Shown: in pieces, positions 36,577 through 45,769 of the stretch
Layout: each line of letters opens with the position of its first letter
Position numbering within the stretch: the first letter of the stretch is position 1
Assembly (NCBI GenBank): GCA_902535255.1
Contig: CACASQ010000001.1
Coordinates: 62,001 to 126,000 of the forward strand
DNA from: an uncultured Pelagibacteraceae bacterium
GTDB taxonomy: Bacteria > Pseudomonadota > Alphaproteobacteria > Pelagibacterales > Pelagibacteraceae
Length of the DNA: 64,000 nt
Direction of reading: 5' to 3'
Translations under genes and position numbers: made by a program
Notes under the pieces: model-generated
The model's input: only the letters and a program-made list of their open reading frames with translations
What the model was told of the DNA's origin: nothing
Database searches by the model: none

Positions 36577-37278
36577 ATGAATGAAATAACTCATATCCGG
36601 AAATTGAGTTTGTGGATTTTTTTTCTACCGCTTATAGCAATAAATCTTTGTTTATTAATTACTCAAAATTATCCTATTTTAGATAACACAATTTTTAAAG
36701 TTGATATGATTGGGAGATCAGCGTTCACTATTCCTTATTTTGACGGAAGCTTATCAATAAGTAGAGCATCACGTACTTATCCTCAATATTTGATATTTAA
36801 ACCTGCGATGATAATCACTGCTATATTACTTTATTATTACTGGATAAATAATAATTTACTTATCAATAAATACAAATCTACAAATATTAATTATAAATTT
36901 AAAACTTTTGGAATTTTATCAGCATTTTTTTTGGTTATTCATTCAATATTTTTAGGAATTAAATTTGATATTCAATTATATAAACTTTTTAGGAGAGTAA
37001 TTTTACTTCTTTTCATCATCTTCGAAATTATTGCACAGGGAATATTAGTTTATCATCTAATAAAATTAAAATCTCAGCTACATTATTTAATAAATAATAA
37101 AATTTTAATTTTAAAAATTACTCTAGTTGCCATTTTAGCAACAGTAGCAATTTTAAGTTTACCTTTGTTAATCAGTAAAGGAAACACACATTTTAAACAT
37201 GCATTAGAATGGAATTATTTTGTTGGAGTTATATTATTTTATTTATTTTCAAGATTTTTTTGGAAGAGAACCACATAA
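36577..37278 (+). CDS. hypothetical multi-TM membrane protein
   Basis: 233 aa with about six hydrophobic segments. Confidence 0.65.
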   Translation: MNEITHIRKLSLWIFFLPLIAINLCLLITQNYPILDNTIFKVDMIGRSAFTIPYFDGSLSISRASRTYPQYLIFKPAMIITAILLYYYWINNNLLINKYKSTNINYKFKTFGILSAFFLVIHSIFLGIKFDIQLYKLFRRVILLLFIIFEIIAQGILVYHLIKLKSQLHYLINNKILILKITLVAILATVAILSLPLLISKGNTHFKHALEWNYFVGVILFYLFSRFFWKRTT

Positions 37279-37450
37279 ATTTCCAGGCTTTCGCCCAGAA
37301 ATTTAGTAGTTTTGGCTCGTCGTTGTAGGCGCTACCGCCAAGCCATCCCGGTGAACTATTCTAGCGCTACTAGGTTCACCTTTCTGCCCTTCAAGCTTGA
37401 ACCTCTCGGTTTTTCCTTAAATGGCCAGTTAAGAGTTGCCTCTTAATTAA
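37279..37450. ncRNA. candidate structured RNA (family and strand not determined)
   Basis: GC-rich non-coding island between convergent genes with several complementary helices: AAATTTCCAGGC..GCCCAGAAATTT; TGGCT..AGCCA enclosing GGCG/CGCC; GGTGAAC..GTTCACC; AGGTTCA..TGAACCT; TTAAGAG..CTCTTAA. Confidence 0.55.
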
Positions 37451-37514
37451 TATTATTAAAACACAATGATTTAAAAAATGTAATCACTTATTACGTGTTT
37501 GAATCGAAATTTAA

Positions 37515-38654
37515 TTAAGTTGTTAATTTAGTGGATAAGTTATTGTTGATTGTAGTGTTAATCCAACCGCCGCCTAAAACTTTATCCCCAACCTCGTCTT
37601 TAGAATAAAAAACGCATGCTTGACCGGGAGATATTCCAGTTTCTTTGTCTAAAATTTCCACTTCAGCTACTTTACCATTAAAATTAATTTTAGCTTTTAA
37701 GAGTTTGCCGGTAGATCTTACTTTTATATTAATTGTTTTCTCAAATTCTTTTTTTGAACCTAAAATATTTAATTCTCTTAATTGAATTTTTTTTATTTCT
37801 AAATTCTCTTTAGTCCCCACAATTACAGTATTATTTTTTGCATTTATATTTACGACATAAAGAGGTTTTTTATTTGAAATTTTTATACCTTTCCTTTGAC
37901 CTATTGTGTAATTTATAATGCCTTCATGTTCGCCTAAAGTAGCACCAGATAAATCTATAATTTTTCCTTTTTTAAAAGACTCTGGTCTAAATTTTTTTAT
38001 AACAGAGCTGTAGTCACCGTTAGGTACAAAACAAATATCTTGACTGTCTGGTTTTTCGGCCACGTTTAGATTTAATTTCTTAGCCAAGGCTCTTGTTTCA
38101 GATTTATCAATTGCGCCCAAGGGAAATCTTAAATAATTTAGTTGTTCCTGAGTAGTGCTAAATAAAAAATAACTCTGGTCTCTTTTAAAGTCTTTAGCTC
38201 TATACATATTTGCATTCCCATTTTTTTGAATTCTAGAAACATAATGACCAGTAACTAAGGCATCGGCTTTAAGCTCTCTGGCATATTTAAATAAATCTCT
38301 AAATTTAACAGTTTGATTACATTGCACACATGGTATTGGGGTTTCACCCATCGCGTAGCTGTCAATAAATGAGTCGATTACCTCCGACTTAAACTTTTTT
38401 TGATAATATAAGATTTCATGATTGATACTAATTTTTTCACACACTCTTTTTGCATCCATTATGTCTTGTCCTGCGCAGCATTGTCTACCTGATTTTGGTA
38501 ATTTTGAATCATCATATAATTTCAGCGTAATGCCAGTAACGTCGTACCCTTCCTCTTTCATCAAGGCTGCGACAACTGAAGAGTCTACGCCCCCAGACAT
38601 TGCGACTACTACTTTGGTTTCTTTTTTTGACTTATTAATTCCTAGTGAATTCAT
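37515..38654 (-). CDS. mnmA: tRNA-specific 2-thiouridylase
   Basis: [68 protein letters not shown]. Confidence 0.95.
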   Translation of the reverse strand: MNSLGINKSKKETKVVVAMSGGVDSSVVAALMKEEGYDVTGITLKLYDDSKLPKSGRQCCAGQDIMDAKRVCEKISINHEILYYQKKFKSEVIDSFIDSYAMGETPIPCVQCNQTVKFRDLFKYARELKADALVTGHYVSRIQKNGNANMYRAKDFKRDQSYFLFSTTQEQLNYLRFPLGAIDKSETRALAKKLNLNVAEKPDSQDICFVPNGDYSSVIKKFRPESFKKGKIIDLSGATLGEHEGIINYTIGQRKGIKISNKKPLYVVNINAKNNTVIVGTKENLEIKKIQLRELNILGSKKEFEKTINIKVRSTGKLLKAKINFNGKVAEVEILDKETGISPGQACVFYSKDEVGDKVLGGGWINTTINNNLSTKLTT

Positions 38655-38694
38655 ATTTTAAAGTGTATAATATATTTATTACATATTTTCCATA

Positions 38695-38868
38695 ATGCTA
38701 ATTGATTTTGAACCAGGTGATTATGTTAAAAACCCTGCAAATTTAGAATGGGGTTTAGGGCAGGTGCAATCTATCATAGGAGAAAAAGTAACAGTTAATT
38801 TTGAAAATTATGGCAAAAGAGTAATCAATATAAAAAATGTCAAGCTTGAAAAAATTGAAAATGAGTAA
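38695..38868 (+). CDS. DUF3553 family small protein
   Basis: MLIDFEPGDYVKNPANLEWGLGQVQSIIGEKVTVNFENYGKRVINIKNVKLEKIENE*; not in ORF list (57 aa). Confidence 0.85.
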   Translation: MLIDFEPGDYVKNPANLEWGLGQVQSIIGEKVTVNFENYGKRVINIKNVKLEKIENE

Positions 38869-39640
38869 AATAGACCAAAAATTAATTGCTGAAAGTTTGA
38901 TTGAGACTTTTAATTTTGCAGGAAAAGAGTCTATTAGATTGTATAACGAGGGGTTAAAGATTGAAATTAAAGATGATAAATCACCAGTGAGTAACGGAGA
39001 TTTATTAGTAAATGATCTAATTACCAAGAAAATTTCCAGCCTTACTCCTAATATACCTATAGTATCAGAAGAAACAGTTGACTTAGGTAAAAAAAATAAA
39101 TCTAAGATTTTTTGGTTAATTGACCCTATAGATGGAACTAAAGAATATATAGCTGGAAAAGATGAATATACAATAAATGCTGCTTTGGTAATTGATACAG
39201 TTCCAGTAGTAGGACTTGTTGGGGTGCCAAAAAAAGACAGATTATTCTATTCATTTGGTCCAGGAGATAGTTATCTGATTGAAGGAAGCAAAGTAAAAAA
39301 AATTAAATGTGAAAAACAACAGCCAAAAGGAGAAATTGTTGCTTTATCAAGTGTGGTAAAACCGTCAGATTTAATTTTGAATAAATTAAAGGAATTTAAA
39401 GTTACATCGATTGTCAAAATGGCAAGCTCGTATAAGTTTTGTGTAATTGCTACAGGTGAATATGATATTTATGCAGCAAGAGAAAGAGCAAATGAATGGG
39501 ACTACGCAGCAGGGCATGCTATCGCTCAGAACGCAGGTGCTATAATAAAAACTTTAGACGAAAAACCTTTTCTATATGGAAAAGAGGATTATAGAAATCC
39601 AAGTTTACTGATAAAAAGGTCAGAAAATTTAAATGATTAA
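38861..39640 (+). CDS. cysQ: 3'(2'),5'-bisphosphate nucleotidase, CysQ-like
   Basis: PIVSEETVDLG; WLIDPIDGTKEYIAGKDEYTINAALV; EWDYAAGHAIAQNAGA. Start taken at MSKIDQK overlapping the DUF3553 stop. Confidence 0.9.
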   Translation: MSKIDQKLIAESLIETFNFAGKESIRLYNEGLKIEIKDDKSPVSNGDLLVNDLITKKISSLTPNIPIVSEETVDLGKKNKSKIFWLIDPIDGTKEYIAGKDEYTINAALVIDTVPVVGLVGVPKKDRLFYSFGPGDSYLIEGSKVKKIKCEKQQPKGEIVALSSVVKPSDLILNKLKEFKVTSIVKMASSYKFCVIATGEYDIYAARERANEWDYAAGHAIAQNAGAIIKTLDEKPFLYGKEDYRNPSLLIKRSENLND

Positions 39641-39776
39641 AACTATTTTAATTATAATTACTTCAGTTACTCTTTTTGGAGTAATATTTTTTATAATAGT
39701 TAGAAACGCGCTAAAGAGAAAACTTGATTTTTTAGTTGAGGAAGAAAAGAAAAAGAAATCAAACGATCTTAATTAA
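39633..39776 (+). CDS. small hypothetical single-TM protein
   Basis: MIKTILIIITSVTLFGVIFFIIVRNALKRKLDFLVEEEKKKKSNDLN*, overlaps the cysQ stop. Confidence 0.5.
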   Translation: MIKTILIIITSVTLFGVIFFIIVRNALKRKLDFLVEEEKKKKSNDLN

Positions 39777-40319
39777 TTTGTTAAATTCGTTTGCATCTAA
39801 TTCTAAAACTCTTTTTGATAGTTCAAAACTAAATCCACCCCTTGCTAAAATGCCCATGTCCTTTTTATAAAATAACTCTCGATTACTCTCCGGTCGTAGA
39901 GGGCCTATTCTTCTTCTTTTACAAAGTTTTAATGCAGAAACAAAATCAGGTTCAATCTTGCTCTCCTTAATTCTATCGATACTTTGTTTAATATATTTTT
40001 GGTCGATACCTTTGTTTCTAAGGGACTGATTAATTTTGTTCAGAGAGTAACCTCTTCTTAAAAACATTCTAGCTTTAGAGTCGGAGTACATTTCATCGTT
40101 TAAGATTTTATTTTTTTCTAAATTTGCAACAATTTGATCAATGATTGAAGTTACTTCTCTTTTAGATTTTCCCCCTTTTATTTTTGTCAGGTATTTCTTT
40201 AATAAAAAAACCTTTAATTGCTGTTTTGATGGATTATATTTTTCAAGATATGAATAGGCTAGATCTTTTAAATTTGTAGTTAGATCTTCAAAATCACTTT
40301 TATTTGATGTGGGATTCAT
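39759..40319 (-). CDS. recX: regulatory protein RecX
   Basis: LRRGYSLNKINQSLRNKGIDQKYI; KRRIGPLR; ILARGGFSFELSKRVLE. Confidence 0.85.
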   Translation of the reverse strand: MNPTSNKSDFEDLTTNLKDLAYSYLEKYNPSKQQLKVFLLKKYLTKIKGGKSKREVTSIIDQIVANLEKNKILNDEMYSDSKARMFLRRGYSLNKINQSLRNKGIDQKYIKQSIDRIKESKIEPDFVSALKLCKRRRIGPLRPESNRELFYKKDMGILARGGFSFELSKRVLELDANEFNKLIKIV

Positions 40320-40345
40320 TTAGTTAATATACTATATTATTTTTT

Positions 40346-40816
40346 ATGTTTAATGATCTATTGGCTTTTATAAACAGTGAAACAATTTATCTGTTAGCAA
40401 ACTGGGGGGTTATTCCTTTTTGGTTATTATTAATACTTATGCCATACCATGGCCTTACTGACTTTTTGGTACAGTCAATTATTGTGCCATTAATTTTAGC
40501 CACAGCTTACTCTTATCTTGCTTACAATTTATACCTAGAAAATAGTATGTTCGATGGTTTTGAACTTTACAGTGGATTGGATGGTTTATATTCTATGTTT
40601 GCTAATGAAAGTTTGCTTTTAATTTTCTGGCTTCATTTTCTAGCACTTAGTTTGTTTCTAGGAGCTTGGATGACTAGAGACGCAAAAAAATACTTTGTTC
40701 CTAGAGTCATTTTAATACCCTCGCTAATTATTACTTATTTCTCGGGACCCGTTGGTTTAGTATTTTATTGGTTGTTAAGAATTTTCTTTGCTAAAAAAAT
40801 TAGCTTTAATGATTAA
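40346..40816 (+). CDS. ABA4-like / DUF4281 membrane protein
   Basis: LLANWGVIPFWLLLILMPYHGLTDFLVQS; LHFLALSLFLGAWMTRDAKK; GPVGLVFYWLLR. Confidence 0.8.
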   Translation: MFNDLLAFINSETIYLLANWGVIPFWLLLILMPYHGLTDFLVQSIIVPLILATAYSYLAYNLYLENSMFDGFELYSGLDGLYSMFANESLLLIFWLHFLALSLFLGAWMTRDAKKYFVPRVILIPSLIITYFSGPVGLVFYWLLRIFFAKKISFND

Positions 40817-41396
40817 ACCGTTTGATTTTTATTTTGACTTTGTAAGTCCTTATTCTTTTCTGGCTCACAAAGAAATAAGAAAGATTGAAAATAAAGCTAA
40901 GATAAAAGTTAGATATAAACCAATTTTGTTGGGTGGGTTACATAATCTTCATGGAATAAAGGCTCCTGCTTTTATTCCTGCAAAAGCAAGACATATGATC
41001 AAGGACTGCAAATTAATAGCGGAAAGAAATAATGTAAAATTTAAATTTAATTCTTACTTTCCAATTAGAAGTTTAAATTTAATGAGAGGTGTTTTTGTAG
41101 CAGAGGAGGATAACTTTAAAAGTTATTATATAAATAATATTTTTGATTCTATTTGGCAAGACGGTTTGAATATGAACGATGATAATATTATCCAAAAAGT
41201 TTTAAAAAATTTAAGTGTTAATCCAAAAACTTTTGCACTAAGAGCAACCTCTTCATCTATTAAGGATTCCTTAAAAAAAAGGACTAGTGAAGCATACGAG
41301 AAAGGTATTTTTGGTGCTCCTACTTTTGTTTCTAATAATAAGATTTTTTGGGGGCAAGATAGAATTGAATTTGTTTTAAAAGAAGCAAGTAAGTAA
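40809..41396 (+). CDS. 2-hydroxychromene-2-carboxylate isomerase (DsbA-like)
   Basis: MIKPFDFYFDFVSPYSFLAH; FGAPTFVSNNKIFWGQDRIEF. Confidence 0.88.
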   Translation: MIKPFDFYFDFVSPYSFLAHKEIRKIENKAKIKVRYKPILLGGLHNLHGIKAPAFIPAKARHMIKDCKLIAERNNVKFKFNSYFPIRSLNLMRGVFVAEEDNFKSYYINNIFDSIWQDGLNMNDDNIIQKVLKNLSVNPKTFALRATSSSIKDSLKKRTSEAYEKGIFGAPTFVSNNKIFWGQDRIEFVLKEASK

Positions 41397-41397
41397 A

Positions 41398-41796
41398 TTA
41401 TTTTTTTTCTTTTTGAATAACTTTTAGTCCAGAATTTTTTAAAGCATCAAATCCTCCGCTCACGTGAGCTACATTTTTAAATCCCATCTCAACTAATGAC
41501 TTTGTTGCTAAAGCTGACCTGAAACCTAGTGCGCAAAATAAGACCATTTTTTTTATATTGTCAATTTTGTTTGCTTTAAAATATGAACTTTCAGGATCTA
41601 ACCAAAATTCTAGCATGCCCCTTGGAATATGAATTGAATTATCTATTGTGCCCTCTTTCCAAAGCTCACGAATATCTCTAACATCAATTAAAGTAACTTC
41701 TTTTTTTTCAGCTAATTCTTTCGCTTTTTCTGCACTCAAGGTCTCTATTTTTTTTTCTGCCTCTTCGACTAATTTATGTGATGATTTTATGTTCAT
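41398..41796 (-). CDS. rhodanese-like domain protein
   Basis: VTLIDVRDIRELWKEGTIDNSIHIPRG; VLFCALGFRSALATKSL. Confidence 0.9.
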   Translation of the reverse strand: MNIKSSHKLVEEAEKKIETLSAEKAKELAEKKEVTLIDVRDIRELWKEGTIDNSIHIPRGMLEFWLDPESSYFKANKIDNIKKMVLFCALGFRSALATKSLVEMGFKNVAHVSGGFDALKNSGLKVIQKEKK

Positions 41797-41825
41797 AGAA
41801 GTAAAATATAAACTAATATATATAT

Positions 41826-42851
41826 TTGATTATAATGAAAAAATTAGAAAATACAAAAAAAAATAATATCTTTAAAAGAATATTTATCAAATTTTGTAGA
41901 TTAATTGGTTTTGAAATAATTGATCAATCTAATTTAAGTTCTCCTACTCTTAGCAAAAACTTGAGTGAAACCCTAACTGTTCAAGGAAAAAAGTCAATAA
42001 CAATTCCTCTTGGTCAAGTTGATATAAAGAAAAAAATTATCTCGCTAAAAATAATTCTTCGAACTTGCACCTCAGAATTAATTATGGATCAAAATAAAAA
42101 GAGAATTTTAGAATTAGAAAAAAATGAATATACTTTTAGAACATTAAGATCCTTAATAAAATCCACAAATATTGCATCAGAAAAATTTAAAAATATTAAT
42201 TTCGAAATAATTGTTACTGATACGAATTCTCATAAAGATGATTTGGAAAAACTAAATGAAATTTTGAGCAAATGTAAAATAAAAAACAAGTTAATATTAG
42301 TTAATTTAAATGATTATAAAAGTAAGATTAAAGGGGATTATTCTAAGGCAAAATTTTCAAATATGGCAAATTTTTATAATTCACTTTTGATAGCTAAAAA
42401 TGAAGATGCAGATATGATTTATTTTGTTGAGGATGATTATTTGCATACAAAAAATTCAATTACGGAAATGATCTTGAGTTATGAAAAATTTTCTTCAATT
42501 TTTCTAAAAGATTTAATTTTATTACCTTCGGATTATCCTTATCTATATTCCAAAGATGAAAATACAAAAATATATTTAGGTGAAAAGTATCATTGGAGAC
42601 TTGTTTCAGAAAGTCTTGTGACATTTATGACAAGTAAAAGCTTAATAATCAAATATTTCGATCAATTAGAAAAAATGGGATTAGAATGGGTAGATCCGTG
42701 GGAGAGACCACTTCATGAAATATATAAATTATATCCTTGTTTATCTCCAATGCCTTCCTTGGCAGTACACTGCGCAAATATCAATTCTATCTTCGGTATT
42801 TCTCCGTTCATAAATATAAAAAAATTATGGGATGAAAATGAAAATTTGTAA
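41826..42851 (+). CDS. putative glycosyltransferase-like protein
   Basis: 341 aa; DxD-like IYFVEDDYLH motif; start uncertain. Confidence 0.5.
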   Translation: MIIMKKLENTKKNNIFKRIFIKFCRLIGFEIIDQSNLSSPTLSKNLSETLTVQGKKSITIPLGQVDIKKKIISLKIILRTCTSELIMDQNKKRILELEKNEYTFRTLRSLIKSTNIASEKFKNINFEIIVTDTNSHKDDLEKLNEILSKCKIKNKLILVNLNDYKSKIKGDYSKAKFSNMANFYNSLLIAKNEDADMIYFVEDDYLHTKNSITEMILSYEKFSSIFLKDLILLPSDYPYLYSKDENTKIYLGEKYHWRLVSESLVTFMTSKSLIIKYFDQLEKMGLEWVDPWERPLHEIYKLYPCLSPMPSLAVHCANINSIFGISPFINIKKLWDENENL

Positions 42852-43401
42852 AATTGCCTTAATGTTTTCATTTTTTATATTAAGTGTAAATGCATCTGAA
42901 AAAGATTTAAAAAATAAATTTTTACCTTTAGTTGATTTTATAGTTTTAAAATATGATCTGTTTCTACAAAAAAACTTAAAGAACCTATATAAAGGCGGTG
43001 GTGTCACAGGAGTAGCTTATCAAAGCTTAAACTACAGAATAAATATGAACAGTAACGAGAGTATTTTAATCACCTTAAATGCAACAATGGATAAAAAAAG
43101 ATATTTATCTAAAAAATACTATCCAAAATTAAAAGACTGCAATCAAATTCGTAATAAAATATTTACAAATAAATACGGTTATTCGCTTTTTTCTCAAAAA
43201 TTTAATAATCTTGTTAATGATGAATTGTTATTTAAAACAATAGATGAAAACATTTTGAATATTTCGTCTTTGAGTAATGATTTAAAAAAGAAAATAATCG
43301 AAAATACCAATATCAATATAAATATTTTTCATCCAAATTCTTCTAATAACTTAAACTGTTCAGGTAAATTAATAGACGCAGAACTTGAAAAAAAAGATTA
43401 A
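42838..43401 (+). CDS. secreted hypothetical protein
   Basis: Signal-like MKICKIALMFSFFILSVNAS. Confidence 0.5.
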   Translation: MKICKIALMFSFFILSVNASEKDLKNKFLPLVDFIVLKYDLFLQKNLKNLYKGGGVTGVAYQSLNYRINMNSNESILITLNATMDKKRYLSKKYYPKLKDCNQIRNKIFTNKYGYSLFSQKFNNLVNDELLFKTIDENILNISSLSNDLKKKIIENTNININIFHPNSSNNLNCSGKLIDAELEKKD

Positions 43402-43435
43402 AAAGGCCCCATTTATTTAAAAAAATATGGGGACT
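43400..43435 (-). terminator. hairpin terminator of the Amt relic (possibly bidirectional)
   Basis: CCCCAT..ATGGGG stem, minus-strand T-run CCTTTTT. Confidence 0.5.
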
Positions 43436-43448
43436 TTAAGCTTATTTT

Positions 43449-43625
43449 TTAATCTCTTATTGAGTACGCTGTAACACCTATCTCAGCTTTATCAGTTCCT
43501 AATTTCTCAGCTGCTTTACTTATTCTCAAACCGATTGATGACTTAAGCGCTGTAAAAGTAGCCCAAGATAACGCAAAACTAAATATACATACAGAATACG
43601 AGTGAGCATATAGCGAATTAAACTA
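43449..43625 (-). pseudogene. C-terminal relic of a second ammonium transporter
   Basis: Minus-strand reading ...SVCIFSFALSWATFTALKSSIGLRISKAAEKLGTDKAEIGVTAYSIRD* matches AmtB tail GIKSTIGLRISKEAERLGTDKAEVGVIAYGIRD; frame closed by a stop at 43623-43625. Confidence 0.85.
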
Positions 43626-43843
43626 TATTTTTCGCGGCATTTGTCGATATACTCTTTTCGGTAATTTATAAGATTTCAAGTATAAAATTACTCACATCCA
43701 TAAAAGCTTTTAAATCTAACCCAAACAAAATCTATATCAGTTTAAATATAACGGCCTTTTAGAGAAATTTTTATAAATTTAAATTTAGATGGGCTATAAA
43801 GTATAGCAAAAATACAACCTGAGAAAAAATCCATTTATTTTCT

Positions 43844-43877
43844 AAAAAAAAAGGCCCGGAGGGGGTCTCCGGGCCTT
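43844..43877 (-). terminator. rho-independent terminator of amt
   Basis: AAGGCCCGGAG/CTCCGGGCCTT perfect 11-bp stem followed on the minus strand by T8. Confidence 0.92.
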
Positions 43878-43920
43878 AGTATTTCTCCAACTAACGAGGG
43901 AGGAGATAAGCTAAATTGTT

Positions 43921-45213
43921 TTAGTCTCTTATACCGTAAGCTATTACACCGACTTCTGCTTTGTCAGTTCCTAGTCTTTCGGCTTCTTTACTTATTCTTA
44001 ATCCAATTGTGCTCTTAATACCTTGGAAAACAATAAATGAGACTACGAATACGAATACCACAACTGAGATAGTTCCTAGGAATTGTGCTCCAAAAGTAAC
44101 ATCACTGTTTGTTAATGGCACTGCTAATGTACCCCATACTCCAGCTACTAAGTGTGCTGGAATGGCACCAACTACGTCATCAATTTTCATTTTAAACAAT
44201 AATTTTACTGAGAAGTACATTAATACTCCTGCTATTGCCCCAATGAAGATTGCAGCTAACGGACTTGGTGTTAATGGTTCCGCCGTAATACCTACTAAAC
44301 CTGCTATTGCACCGTTTAGCATCATTACTACATCTGTTTTACCACCAATTACTCTAGAAACAGTTGCAGCGGCTAATACACCACCACCTGCAGCTAAGTT
44401 CGTATTGATATAAATTGTTGCAACTGATGAAACGTCTTCTAACGTACCAGAAGCTAACTGAGATCCACCATTAAATCCGAACCAACCTAACCAAAGTATA
44501 AATACTCCTAGTGTTGCTAACGGAATAGATGATGCAGCAAATGGTGTCATAGATTTGACTCCGCCGCTAGAACTAAATCTTCCAGATCTTGCTCCAAGCA
44601 CTATTGCACCTGCTAAAGCGGCAGCACCGCCTGCAGCATGTACTAATGTTGAACCAGCAAAGTCTGAAAATCCAGCAACAGATAACCATCCGCCACCCCA
44701 CTGCCAGCCCATTGAAATTGGATAAATAATTCCAGTTAAAATTGCGGCAAATAAGAAAAATGGCCAGATCTTAATTCTCTCAGCTAACGTACCAGATACG
44801 ATTGACATTGTAGTTGCACAGAACACCATTTGGAAGAACCAATCAGAACCATCAGAATATCCTGTTTCTAATGCTGAATTATCACTCCATGGTGTGAATG
44901 AACCTATATATCCGCCTTCTGGGATACCGTAAGCTAAATTGTAACCAACCAACCAGAACATTACTCCGGCGATTGAATATAAACCTATATTTTTTGCACA
45001 GATTGCTGATACAGATTTTGATGTTACCAATCCTGACTCTAACATTGCGAAACCTGCGGCCATCCACATGACCAAGAAACCTGACATTAAAAATAATAGG
45101 GTATTAAAAATGTATTGTACTTCTGCAGACACTGTAGTCTCAGCATATCCAAGACCAGCGAAGCCAAAGTAAATGGCCGTACCTGCTAGAAAGTATCCTA
45201 AGTATTTTTTCAT
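43921..45213 (-). CDS. amt: ammonium transporter (Amt family)
   Basis: 11-TM Amt pattern; DFAGSTLVHAAGG; WLGWFGFNGGS; HLVAGVWGTLAVPL. Start taken at MKKYLGYF. Confidence 0.95.
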   Translation of the reverse strand: MKKYLGYFLAGTAIYFGFAGLGYAETTVSAEVQYIFNTLLFLMSGFLVMWMAAGFAMLESGLVTSKSVSAICAKNIGLYSIAGVMFWLVGYNLAYGIPEGGYIGSFTPWSDNSALETGYSDGSDWFFQMVFCATTMSIVSGTLAERIKIWPFFLFAAILTGIIYPISMGWQWGGGWLSVAGFSDFAGSTLVHAAGGAAALAGAIVLGARSGRFSSSGGVKSMTPFAASSIPLATLGVFILWLGWFGFNGGSQLASGTLEDVSSVATIYINTNLAAGGGVLAAATVSRVIGGKTDVVMMLNGAIAGLVGITAEPLTPSPLAAIFIGAIAGVLMYFSVKLLFKMKIDDVVGAIPAHLVAGVWGTLAVPLTNSDVTFGAQFLGTISVVVFVFVVSFIVFQGIKSTIGLRISKEAERLGTDKAEVGVIAYGIRD

Positions 45214-45306
45214 AATAACTCCCTTGTTAAGCAAGTTTTATAGGATTTTAAAAATTGAAAAAGAATTGAATTAACTTAATTTGAGCTATGCAATTTTTGC
45301 AAGTAA

Positions 45307-45343
45307 TTTAGCCCTTATTTGAGATTATCAAATAAGGGCTAAA
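45307..45343. terminator. long perfect hairpin downstream of the HU gene
   Basis: TTTAGCCCTTATTTGA-gatta-TCAAATAAGGGCTAAA, 16-bp perfect stem. Confidence 0.75.
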
Positions 45344-45351
45344 CTTAGAGT

Positions 45352-45627
45352 TTATCGGTTAAACATTTCTTTTAAGCTTTTAGCTGGTAAAAACTTAACT
45401 TTCTGAGATGCAGCAATTTGAATAGATTCACCTGTTCTTGGGTTTCTTCCTACCCTAGCTTTTCTTTTTGCTACTTTGTAAGTACCAAAACCAGCTATTT
45501 TTACAGTATCGTCATTCTTTAATGCATCCAAAATAATAGTCGTAATTGAATCAAAAGTTCTTTCTGCATCAGCTTTGCTTTGACCCAGTGTGGACGATAT
45601 TTTTGCTACTAATTGTTTTTTATTCAT
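45352..45627 (-). CDS. hup: HU family DNA-binding protein
   Basis: MNKKQLVAKISSTLGQSKADAERTFDSI; KIAGFGTYKVAKRKARVGRNPRTGESIQIAA. Confidence 0.95.
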   Translation of the reverse strand: MNKKQLVAKISSTLGQSKADAERTFDSITTIILDALKNDDTVKIAGFGTYKVAKRKARVGRNPRTGESIQIAASQKVKFLPAKSLKEMFNR

Positions 45628-45769
45628 TTATGCCCCTTAGTTATTAGCTAATCTCTATAAAAATCCAATAAAATCAACATTTTTTTGGTGTTTCACGTAA
45701 ATATCAACACTATATATTGTATGCTTTAAAAGTGTTGATTTTGCTGAATTTTTTGAGTTAAAAAATGGC

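Noticed and set aside
43961-44413. 150-aa plus-strand ORF opposite amt
   Set aside because: Antisense to a clearly coding ammonium transporter; Pro/Thr-rich composition is typical of an antisense frame.
44882-45067. 61-aa minus-strand ORF inside amt
   Set aside because: Alternative frame within amt with no recognisable domain and Arg-rich frameshift-like composition.
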